Source: an uncultured Eubacteriales bacterium
GTDB lineage: Bacteria; Bacillota_A; Clostridia; Christensenellales; Aristaeellaceae
Direction: 5' to 3'
NCBI GenBank assembly: GCA_900553645.1
Contig: USEE01000094.1
Location: 1-6,172 of the forward strand
DNA: 6,172 nt
Part shown: positions 1 to 5,188 of the stretch, one piece after another
Layout: each line of letters opens with the position of its first letter
How positions within the stretch are numbered: the first letter of the stretch is position 1
Made by a program: the position numbers and the translations under genes
Notes under the pieces: model-generated
What the model was told of the DNA's origin: nothing
What the model saw: the letters and a program-made list of their open reading frames with translations, nothing else
Databases searched by the model: none

Positions 1-237
1 GCCGCCGACGATTTCCTCAGCCAATGCGAGGGCACTTGCGCAATCGTCGCGCACGCCGGGCCTATTCGCCACATAATTGCGCACATGCTGGGTCTTGCGC
101 CCGACGCTAACTGGCGCTTCATGGTGGACACCGCCTCGGTAAGCGTCGTCACCGTATCGGATGGCTATGCTTACCTGAGTGCGCTTAACCTGCGCCCGGA
201 GCTGTTCAATATGACTGAAAATTTGCTTAATCTGTGA
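1..237 (+). CDS. Histidine phosphatase family protein (phosphoglycerate-mutase-like), C-terminal part
   Basis: Only the last 78 codons are present; the frame is open from base 1 and ends at TGA 235-237. The visible peptide has the second half of the histidine phosphatase fold: a strand and loop IVAHAGPIRH (His18 of the fragment is the expected second active-site histidine), then HMLGL, a tryptophan-containing stretch NWRF and the DTASVSVV strand that commonly follows in alpha-ribazole phosphatase and broad-specificity phosphatases. The N-terminal RHG motif lies outside the window, so the substrate cannot be told. A CobC-like alpha-ribazole phosphatase role is possible, but nothing nearby belongs to cobalamin synthesis. 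The family call is firm and the specific activity is open. The next gene has its own promoter 20 bases downstream, so the two need not be co-transcribed. Confidence 0.82.
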   Translation, partial: AADDFLSQCEGTCAIVAHAGPIRHIIAHMLGLAPDANWRFMVDTASVSVVTVSDGYAYLSALNLRPELFNMTENLLNL

Positions 238-255
238 ATTTTTCAGTCGGGCTAC

Positions 256-283
256 TTGTACATTTTTCGTTTTGCTGTATAAT
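256..283 (+). promoter_or_regulatory. Predicted sigma-A-type promoter for the PPIase lipoprotein gene
   Basis: A perfect -10 box TATAAT lies at 278-283. A weaker -35 candidate, TTGTAC at 256-261, shares TTG with the consensus, and the spacer is 16 bases. Transcription would start near 290, leaving a leader of only about ten bases before the ACG codon at 301. The -10 is convincing and the -35 is not strong. Confidence 0.6.
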
Positions 284-300
284 AGAAGTAGTTTGCCCTT

Positions 301-1716
301 ACGGCTAAACGGACTTTCAAGCTGATCTCGCTGCTGCTGGTGCTGGCGTTTGCGCTGACCGGCTGCTCGATGGTCGAGGTCGATCGGGAAATGGATGATG
401 CGGAGGTTATCATAAAGGTCAATGACACCCAGCTGCTCAAGAAGGATGTCATGCAATACTACGACAATTACAAGGCCACGCTTCAGTATCAGTATCAGAT
501 GTACAGCGCGTTCGGCTATCAGGTAACGATGCCGTCGGACGACGAGATTAAGCAGATCGTTGTGGACGCGCTCGTGCTGCAGGAAGTGCGCAAGCAGAAG
601 GCCGCCGAGCTGGGTCTGGATCAGCTTACCGCCGACGACGAGGCTACCATACAGGAAAATGCGCAGAGCAGCTATGACAGTGCCTATGCACAGGTCAAGA
701 CCAATGTGACCACCGATGGCATGAGCGACGATGAGATCACCGCCGCCGCCGATAAGTACATGGCCGACAACGACATCACGCTTGACAAGTACGTCGAGGA
801 TGCCCGCAATACCTATATTGACAATAAGCTCGACGAGTACATTTACAAGGATCTGACCGTAACTGACGACGAGGTTCAGGCCGAGTTCGACAGCCGGGTC
901 GCTGCCGATCAGGCTTCCTATGAAGAGGACGAAACCGCTATCGACACCAAGGTCAACAGCGGAAACACCGCCTACTATTATCCGGAAGGCTTCCGCTATG
1001 TAAAGCAGGTGTTGGTGAAGTTCCTGGAGGAAGACTCCACCGCTATCAGCGACATTCGCAAGCAGATCAGCGATGTGACCAGCCAGATCGATTCCTTCGC
1101 AACGCCAGCGCCCACCGAGGAGCCTGAGGCTACCGACGCGCCCGCCGATGCGACCGAAGCGCCGACTGAAGAACCCACCGAGGAACCGACCGTCGATCCC
1201 GAAGCGACTCCCGCGCCCACGATGGATCCCACGCTGCCCAGCCAGCTGAGCGATCTCGAGGATCAGCTCGCCGCCGCCCAGCAGACCGCGCGCGACAACA
1301 TCCAGGCCAAGGTTGACGAGGTATATCAGAAGGCTATGGCCGGTGAAGACTTCGACGCGCTGATCGCCGAGTACGGCGAGGATACCGGCTCCGAGAGCGA
1401 GCCTGTTAAGACCTACGGCTACATCGTCGGCGCCAACACCACCCGCTATGTAACCGCGTTCAAGGATGCCGCAATGGCGCTCGCTAGCGTTGGTGACGTA
1501 TCCGAGCCTGTTGAAAGCACCTACGGTATGCACATCATCAAGTACGTCGCCGACATCCCCGCCGGTGCCGCCGAGCTGACCGACTACATCAAGACGTCGA
1601 TACACGACGAGCTGATGGGCAACAAGCAGAGCGAGGCCAAGACCGCCGCTGAGGACGAGTGGAAGTCCGCCGCCAAGATTGAAACCAACGTCGGCGAAAT
1701 GGTCGAGTACAACTGA
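301..1716 (+). CDS. SurA/PrsA-like peptidyl-prolyl isomerase lipoprotein with an interrupted parvulin domain
   Basis: Probable extracytoplasmic foldase/chaperone anchored to the outer face of the membrane. Read from ACG at 301 it has 471 residues: a basic n-region (AKR..K), a hydrophobic core and lipobox LTGC with lipidated Cys22; an acidic helical SurA-N-like region at about 30-200; then a parvulin domain at about 226-425 that begins YVKQVLVKF and ends in GDVSEPV and YGMHIIKY. The loop after the first strand holds an extra block of about 85 residues, including a Thr/Pro/Glu linker at about 268-311 flanked by predicted helices. The His usual in the opening HILVK motif is Gln236; the late His411 is kept. 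The only standard in-frame start is GTG at 340, which would remove most of the signal peptide; an in-frame TAG at 289-291 blocks anything longer. The gene ends in tandem stops, TGA TAG. The family call is good; isomerase activity is uncertain. Confidence 0.82.
   Translation, partial: TAKRTFKLISLLLVLAFALTGCSMVEVDREMDDAEVIIKVNDTQLLKKDVMQYYDNYKATLQYQYQMYSAFGYQVTMPSDDEIKQIVVDALVLQEVRKQKAAELGLDQLTADDEATIQENAQSSYDSAYAQVKTNVTTDGMSDDEITAAADKYMADNDITLDKYVEDARNTYIDNKLDEYIYKDLTVTDDEVQAEFDSRVAADQASYEEDETAIDTKVNSGNTAYYYPEGFRYVKQVLVKFLEEDSTAISDIRKQISDVTSQIDSFATPAPTEEPEATDAPADATEAPTEEPTEEPTVDPEATPAPTMDPTLPSQLSDLEDQLAAAQQTARDNIQAKVDEVYQKAMAGEDFDALIAEYGEDTGSESEPVKTYGYIVGANTTRYVTAFKDAAMALASVGDVSEPVESTYGMHIIKYVADIPAGAAELTDYIKTSIHDELMGNKQSEAKTAAEDEWKSAAKIETNVGEMVEYN
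1102..1233 (+). repeat. Thr/Pro/Glu-rich low-complexity linker inside the PPIase gene
   Basis: About 44 codons are made almost only of Thr, Pro, Glu, Ala and Asp, with repeating units such as TEEPTEEPT and ATPAPT. The peptide is expected to be disordered, acidic and extended. Such linkers usually join domains, but this one interrupts the parvulin domain between its first strand and first helix. The regular codon pattern produces an antisense open frame at 996-1232 rich in Val, Gly, Ser and Ala, which is a shadow. Confidence 0.75.
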
Positions 1717-1734
1717 TAGTCAGTCAATTCATCA

Positions 1735-1770
1735 CATGCGCGTCGGCAAAAACCGGCGCGCATGTTTTTT
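1735..1770 (+). terminator. Rho-independent terminator of the PPIase gene
   Basis: A 12-base-pair stem (1735-1746 with 1753-1764, one T-G wobble at 1743/1756) and a six-base loop CAAAAA are followed at once by six T (1765-1770). It lies 18 bases after the stop codon. Confidence 0.92.
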
Positions 1771-1817
1771 GCACTCACTGGTCAAACTAATCCCAACCCG
1801 AACAAAGCGGGTAAAAT

Positions 1818-1825
1818 GGAGGTGA
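1818..1825 (+). promoter_or_regulatory. Ribosome binding site that fixes the start of the small protein
   Basis: GGAGGTGA is a full match to the anti-Shine-Dalgarno sequence, five bases before ATG 1831. It favours 1831 over the in-frame ATG at 1762, which lies inside the preceding terminator hairpin. Confidence 0.85.
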
Positions 1826-1830
1826 GTGCA

Positions 1831-2010
1831 ATGAGCGAAAAGCGCAAGCAGAACAAACGTAAACCAACCGCAAATAGCGACGAACAGTCGCAGAGCAAGC
1901 GGCTGGGCAAAGAAATGCGCAGCTGGCCGGACAAGACCGACGTGCTGGGCAGCTACACCGGCATGGCTGAGGGCAGTCAGATGCCGGTACAGGATGTGGA
2001 TGACCTTTAA
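1831..2010 (+). CDS. Small charged protein of unknown function (59 aa)
   Basis: I cannot name this family. The product is 59 residues, with no signal peptide or membrane segment, so it should stay in the cytoplasm. Residues 1-30 are strongly basic (Lys/Arg, Gln, Ser, Asn) and look disordered. The second half carries a more ordered-looking motif, WPDKTDVLGSYTG, and an acidic end, PVQDVDDL. The charge split and the Gly-Ser-Tyr-Thr-Gly motif give an impression of a conserved clostridial small protein, but this is recollection without a search. Reality as a gene is supported by a perfect ribosome binding site, ATG, tandem stops (TAA TAG) and a dedicated terminator. It sits after the PPIase terminator, so it probably has its own start of transcription between 1771 and 1818, although I see no clear promoter boxes there. 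Confidence 0.8.
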   Translation: MSEKRKQNKRKPTANSDEQSQSKRLGKEMRSWPDKTDVLGSYTGMAEGSQMPVQDVDDL

Positions 2011-2016
2011 TAGATA

Positions 2017-2060
2017 GCAAAACTCAGGAAGCCGCGCTTGTCGGTTCCCTGAGTTTTTGC
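2017..2060 (+). terminator. Rho-independent terminator of the small protein gene
   Basis: GCAAAACTCAGG (2017-2028) pairs with CCTGAGTTTTTGC (2048-2060), allowing one extra T. The stem continues inward through AA and CCG/CGG with a bulged base on each side, giving a GC-rich hairpin. Five T at 2054-2058 form the tail. The A/T symmetry means it could also stop leftward transcripts. Confidence 0.85.
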
Positions 2061-2121
2061 TTTGCGGCGGCGCGTATAGCGATTGGGGACACAGCGCTGA
2101 TAAAAGAAAGCGATGCTGACA

Positions 2122-2182
2122 ACCGCCTAAAGAAACAGAAAGAAGCCATTCTAAAACAGAATAGCTTCTTAAAGACCGCCTA
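2122..2182. repeat. Short direct repeat flanking the flavoprotein terminator
   Basis: The eight-base word ACCGCCTA occurs at 2122-2129 and again at 2175-2182, with the terminator hairpin (2140-2170) between the copies. No inverted ends or coding capacity accompany it, so chance is a real possibility. Confidence 0.4.
2130..2170 (-). terminator. Terminator of the apbE-flavoprotein unit
   Basis: A 13-base-pair stem (2140-2152 with 2158-2170) has a five-base loop. The pair 2147/2163 is a G-U wobble on the minus strand but a C-A mismatch on the plus strand, which supports leftward use. The minus-strand sequence after the stem is T-rich (TTCTGTTTCTTT) but not a pure T run. It begins 21 bases after the stop codon. 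Confidence 0.78.
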
Positions 2183-2190
2183 TAAAGTCA

Positions 2191-3075
2191 TTACCCCGCC
2201 GCCCGGGCCTGAGTAATAATCTGCTCAGTCAGCGTCTTAGCGCCGCTCACGGCGATCGTGCATCCCGATATAGCGTCCGTCTTGCCGTCGTCGCCGGTCG
2301 TAAGTCCCTCGACACCCTGATGCTCAATCACGTACTGCTCAAACGCTTCGGCCTGCTGATACCATTCCGCGCCTATGCCTGACGCGCTTTTCAGACCGTA
2401 CGAATCGCCCGCTTCCTTCTTGCTCTGCGTGCCGTCCTCGTTGGCGGCGTTCCAGTTGACCCACACAATCCGCCCGCCGCTTACGTACAGCGCGACGTAC
2501 TCCTTGTACCCGCTGCTGTCAAATTGCTGTGCCTCCGCGTAAAACAGCCCGTCCTGCAATTCGCCCTTGGGCTGTGGGCCGCTTGCGATGGCCTGCTGAT
2601 ACAGTTCGCTTACGCCCTTCACGCTGATGGTTACGCCCGAAATCGCGTCGGTAGTGCCCGTCGCGCTTAAATCAGTCGCGGGCAATCCCTGCGCCGCCAC
2701 CAGTGCATCGGTAAACAGCTTCGACTGCTCGTTCCATTCGCGCTGTGCACCTGCGGGCTTCATCGAATACTTGCCCTCCGCGGCTAACACAGACTTGAGC
2801 GTCGAGCCGTTTTCAGGTAGGCAGTCCCACGTCGCAGAGGTTATGCGCCCGCCTTCAACGTTAAGCGCGATGAAGTTCTTCCAGCCGTCGGTATAGTCCT
2901 TATCGATCGCAAAGTACGTTCCGTCCGCAAGCGCCGCCGCCTGCGCGTTATCCGTAGCAGCCTCTGTTGCCGCCGTTGGTTCGGCAGTCGCGCCAGGCTG
3001 CGCGTCGCCGTCCCAGAAGCATCCGGCCAGCATCGTAAGTACACACGCCAAAGCGCATACCAATAGCTTCTTCAT
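2191..3075 (-). CDS. Lipoprotein with two tandem FMN-binding domains, predicted covalent flavoprotein
   Basis: Predicted surface-anchored electron carrier. The 294 residues comprise a signal peptide with lipobox LAGC (lipidated Cys19), an Ala/Thr-rich tether to about residue 50, and two FMN-binding (FMN_bind type) domains at about 51-165 and 175-290. The domains are plainly related: each opens DGTYF or DGLFY, has EGGRI or SGGRI, then a Trp-and-Gln stretch (EWNEQ; EWYQQ) and closes with TDAISGVT or TDAISGCT. In this family the Thr of a D-x-x-(S/T)-G-A-T motif takes FMN from ApbE; the candidates here are Thr149 and Thr273, although the usual Ala is Val or Cys. The start is ATG 3075, seven bases after GGAGG; an upstream in-frame start at 3090 would destroy the signal peptide. 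The ApbE gene lies 49 bases upstream in the same unit, the natural partner. The Listeria PplA protein is a two-FMN analogue; direct orthology is not shown. Confidence 0.88.
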   Translation of the reverse strand: MKKLLVCALACVLTMLAGCFWDGDAQPGATAEPTAATEAATDNAQAAALADGTYFAIDKDYTDGWKNFIALNVEGGRITSATWDCLPENGSTLKSVLAAEGKYSMKPAGAQREWNEQSKLFTDALVAAQGLPATDLSATGTTDAISGVTISVKGVSELYQQAIASGPQPKGELQDGLFYAEAQQFDSSGYKEYVALYVSGGRIVWVNWNAANEDGTQSKKEAGDSYGLKSASGIGAEWYQQAEAFEQYVIEHQGVEGLTTGDDGKTDAISGCTIAVSGAKTLTEQIITQARAAG

Positions 3076-3080
3076 ACAGA

Positions 3081-3088
3081 TTCCTCCC
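3081..3088 (-). promoter_or_regulatory. Ribosome binding site of the flavoprotein gene
   Basis: GGGAGGAA on the minus strand ends five bases before ATG 3075. This selects the start that gives a standard lipoprotein signal peptide. Confidence 0.8.
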
Positions 3089-3124
3089 AAGGGTCGTCAG
3101 GTCAGCGCACGCGCGCCGCCTGCG

Positions 3125-4120
3125 CTATAATTCGTCCGGGTTAAGCCAGAATTTCCGCGCGCCGCTGGAGAACAGCAGCGTGCCGTCGCTCAGGCAGTAC
3201 ACGCACTCTATCCCGTCCAGCGTCTCGATCAGCGCCATGCCGTCCTCGCTTCCCAATGCGAAGCATATCGTGGACAGCGCGTCGCCGTCGGTCGAGGTGG
3301 GGGATATGATCGTCACGCTGTACAGTCCGTTTTCGACCGGATAACCGGTCTTTGTATCCAGTATGTGATGGTAAAGTCTGTCATTTTCAACAAAGTACCG
3401 CTCGTATATCCCGCTGGTCACGACCGACATGCCCTTGAGTCGGAGCGCACCCAGTATGTCGCTGTTTTGACCAAACGGCTTTTGTACGCCTATCGTAAAG
3501 TTTGACCCGTCCGGCTTGCCGCCCAGCGTGAGTACATTGCCTCCTAAGTTTATAAGTGCACTGTCAACGCCGTTTTCGCTCAGGTATTCCCGCAGCTTAT
3601 CCGCGATATAGCCCTTTGCAATACCGCCAAGATCCAGTCCCATACCGGCTTGAAGCGTAACCACGTTGCCGTCAACGCTGACTTTAGTCCAGTCCACGCG
3701 CGCAAGCGCCGCCGAAATCGCGCCCGCATCCGGCACATGAGGCTCGTCCGCCATTATGTCCCACAGCGTGACCAGCGGTTCGATCGTAGGGTCGAACGCC
3801 CCGCCTGACAAGCGCGCATACTCAAGCGCAATGCACAGCAATTCTGCAGTCGCGTCCGAAACCTCTACCGGCGCGCCATCCGAGTGGTTTATGCGGTATA
3901 CGTCGCTGGTACTGATTGTGCGCGAAAAGAGCTGTTCGTATTCCTCGCACAGCGCAAATGCGCCATCCAGTATGGCGTCATCCTGATTGTCGTACAGCGA
4001 AATCGAAATCACTGTGTCCAGCATGAAACCCTGCCGGGCGAGCGGCTTCGTACTCTGAGCATTTGCACATCCGCACATCAGCATTAGCGCAATCAGCACA
4101 GCCAGCATCTTTTTAGCCAT
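3125..4120 (-). CDS. apbE: FAD:protein FMN transferase (ApbE family), lipoprotein
   Basis: Transfers FMN from FAD onto a Thr of target proteins, using Mg2+, outside the membrane. The 331 residues show the ApbE signatures in order: MLDT (33-36), SGGAFDPT (105-112) with EPL, LDLGGIAKGY (162-171), NLGGN (191-195), TSGIYERYF (235-243), HHILDTKTGYP (251-261) and DGDALST (278-284); Asp280 and Thr284 match the metal-site positions of the family. The length is normal and no key motif is missing. The N-terminus is a signal peptide ending MCGC, with Cys18 as likely lipidation site; Met at -3 and Cys at -2 are unusual for a lipobox. The start is ATG 4120, with GAGG five bases upstream; the in-frame TTG at 4135 lies upstream of that site. 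It is the first gene of a two-gene unit with the double-FMN lipoprotein, its obvious substrate. In role it corresponds to FmnB of Listeria. Confidence 0.95.
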   Translation of the reverse strand: MAKKMLAVLIALMLMCGCANAQSTKPLARQGFMLDTVISISLYDNQDDAILDGAFALCEEYEQLFSRTISTSDVYRINHSDGAPVEVSDATAELLCIALEYARLSGGAFDPTIEPLVTLWDIMADEPHVPDAGAISAALARVDWTKVSVDGNVVTLQAGMGLDLGGIAKGYIADKLREYLSENGVDSALINLGGNVLTLGGKPDGSNFTIGVQKPFGQNSDILGALRLKGMSVVTSGIYERYFVENDRLYHHILDTKTGYPVENGLYSVTIISPTSTDGDALSTICFALGSEDGMALIETLDGIECVYCLSDGTLLFSSGARKFWLNPDEL

Positions 4121-4123
4121 AAG

Positions 4124-4129
4124 CACCTC
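4124..4129 (-). promoter_or_regulatory. Ribosome binding site of apbE
   Basis: GAGGTG on the minus strand, with GAGG five bases before ATG 4120. It decides for this start over TTG 4135. Confidence 0.7.
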
Positions 4130-4140
4130 AACCAACTTTC

Positions 4141-4169
4141 TTTATACAGTATGCCCGTCCGCAATTCAA
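4141..4169 (-). promoter_or_regulatory. Predicted sigma-A-type promoter for the apbE-flavoprotein unit
   Basis: On the minus strand, TTGAAT (4169-4164) and TATAAA (4146-4141) are separated by exactly 17 bases. They match the consensus at four and five of six positions. The predicted start, near 4134, leaves a leader of about 14 bases holding the ribosome binding site. The -35 box shares two bases with the T run of the upstream terminator. Confidence 0.68.
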
Positions 4170-4201
4170 AAAACGCGCGCAGGGAAAACTTCCTTGCACG
4201 C
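4168..4201 (-). terminator. Rho-independent terminator of the YdcF-methyltransferase unit
   Basis: The ten-position stem pairs 4192-4201 with 4175-4184 around a seven-base loop. On the minus strand it has one G-U wobble and one A-C mismatch. A run of six T follows one base later (4173-4168). It sits about 127 bases beyond the methyltransferase stop codon. Confidence 0.78.
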
Positions 4202-4328
4202 ATTTGATAGAAGCAATCGGGTTTGTATGTCGCGAAACAGTTTACATGTATAGTCATATCATAATCAGGCGGGAAATCGCATCGGAGCTTTCCATTGAAT
4301 GTGAATTGCCCGTTTTAGGTCGGCCAAA
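4202..4328. other. Non-coding stretch between methyltransferase stop and terminator
   Basis: This 127-base stretch is more AT-rich than its neighbours and would be the 3' untranslated part of the methyltransferase transcript. It contains an eight-base palindrome TACATGTA (4243-4250) and a weak GGAAA/TTTCC pairing. I see no open frame with a ribosome binding site, no tRNA and no strong hairpin before the terminator. A small RNA or a decayed gene remnant cannot be excluded. Confidence 0.4.
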
Positions 4329-5168
4329 TCATTCCTGCTCCGCGCAAATAAGCCGCTGTCTGAGCGCTTCGTAGATGAATATCGACGTTGCGCACGCCAC
4401 GTTCAGCGACGATGCCGCGCCGTGTATGGGTATCAGCGCCATCTCATCGCACGCGGCCTTCCATGCTTTGCTCAGTCCGAATGTCTCGTTGCCCACGGCC
4501 AGCACCACGTCGCGCTGAAAGTCCACCTTGTGAACCGGCGTGGTCGCGTGCGCGCTGGTGCCGATCAACACGGGGCGCTTGTCAAAGCCGTCCATCCACT
4601 TGACCACATCTTCCGGCCCGCCCAGCGCCGCCGTGGGCAGCGCAAAGAATGCGCCGATGCTCGAACGTACGCACAGCGGGTCGTGCAGGTCTGCGCCGTG
4701 TCCAGTGATAATCACGCCGCTTGCGCCCATCGCGTCGGCCGAGCGGATTATACTGCCCAGATTGCCCGGATTCTGCGGCCGGTCGAACGCTATGAACAGC
4801 CGCGGCCTGTCGGCGGGCGCATTGCGCATTGCCTCAAGCGTTTCCTCATTTGACCTCATGCGTATCAGTGCTATCAGCTCGCACGGCTCGTCACGGTCGC
4901 TCAGTTCAGCCATAAGCTCCTGCGACATCTCGTAGTGATGCGCCGCGTCCGCCTTGCTTAGCATATCGCGCGCCCAGCCCGACAGCCGAACGCCGCGCGC
5001 ATAGCATATCGCCTCGAACTGCCAGCGATGATACACTGCCTGTTCAATCGCGTGTACGCTTTCTATAAAGAAAAGTCCCTGCTTATGCCGCTTTTCGCGG
5101 TTGCGCTTTAATGTCTCTATCTGCTGAAAGGTGGCGTTTCTCGCGCCTATCTGAATCACCTGTGCCAT
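4329..5168 (-). CDS. SpoU/TrmH-family RNA 2'-O-ribose methyltransferase
   Basis: Cytoplasmic S-adenosylmethionine-dependent enzyme that methylates a ribose 2'-OH in tRNA or rRNA. The 279 residues hold an N-terminal substrate-binding part (GLFFIESVHAIEQA at 31-44) and the knotted SPOUT domain from about 122. All three SpoU motifs are visible: NPGNLGSIIRS (133-143) with the catalytic-type Arg, GNETFGLS (226-233) and IPIHGAASSLNVACA (246-260). Length and layout fit two-domain members such as RlmB or TsnR-like proteins, but the target nucleotide cannot be told. The start is ATG 5168, ten bases after GGAGG; a longer in-frame start at 5216 overlaps the end of the upstream gene and has no such site. 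Twenty bases separate it from the YdcF gene, so the two are probably co-transcribed. The first turn of motif 1 reads RPQNPG where ENPGN-type sequences often have Pro-x-Asn-Pro, an ordinary variation. Confidence 0.92.
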   Translation of the reverse strand: MAQVIQIGARNATFQQIETLKRNREKRHKQGLFFIESVHAIEQAVYHRWQFEAICYARGVRLSGWARDMLSKADAAHHYEMSQELMAELSDRDEPCELIALIRMRSNEETLEAMRNAPADRPRLFIAFDRPQNPGNLGSIIRSADAMGASGVIITGHGADLHDPLCVRSSIGAFFALPTAALGGPEDVVKWMDGFDKRPVLIGTSAHATTPVHKVDFQRDVVLAVGNETFGLSKAWKAACDEMALIPIHGAASSLNVACATSIFIYEALRQRLICAEQE

Positions 5169-5175
5169 ATCTTCA

Positions 5176-5183
5176 GTTCCTCC
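5176..5183 (-). promoter_or_regulatory. Ribosome binding site of the methyltransferase gene
   Basis: GGAGGAAC on the minus strand lies just after the YdcF stop codon, with GGAGG ten bases before ATG 5168. It decides against the longer frame starting at 5216. Confidence 0.75.
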
Positions 5184-5188
5184 GTAAA

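Noticed and set aside
252..452. Minus-strand Ser/Thr-rich open frame across the PPIase start
   Set aside because: It is antisense to the signal peptide region and its promoter, with no ribosome binding site or recognisable motif.
996..1232. Minus-strand open frame coding for a Val/Gly/Ser/Ala repeat peptide
   Set aside because: It is the antisense reading of the Thr/Pro/Glu linker codons in the PPIase gene and has no independent support.
1796..1812. Small inverted repeat ACCCG/CGGGT before the small protein's ribosome binding site
   Set aside because: A five-pair stem with a seven-base loop is too weak to claim as an operator or attenuator.
1787..2020. Minus-strand open frame of 77 codons with many Cys
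   Set aside because: It is antisense to the small protein gene and overlaps its stop region; its Cys/Arg richness comes from the opposite-strand codon pattern.
3104..3126. Six-base-pair hairpin (AGCGCA/TGCGCT) between apbE and the flavoprotein gene
   Set aside because: The stem is short, has no T run and overlaps the apbE stop codon, so it is not a terminator; the two genes remain one unit.
4388..4935. Three overlapping plus-strand open frames, one of 143 codons
   Set aside because: They lie antisense to the methyltransferase, whose three SpoU motifs prove the minus frame; their products are Arg/Pro/Ser-rich as expected from a GC-rich shadow.
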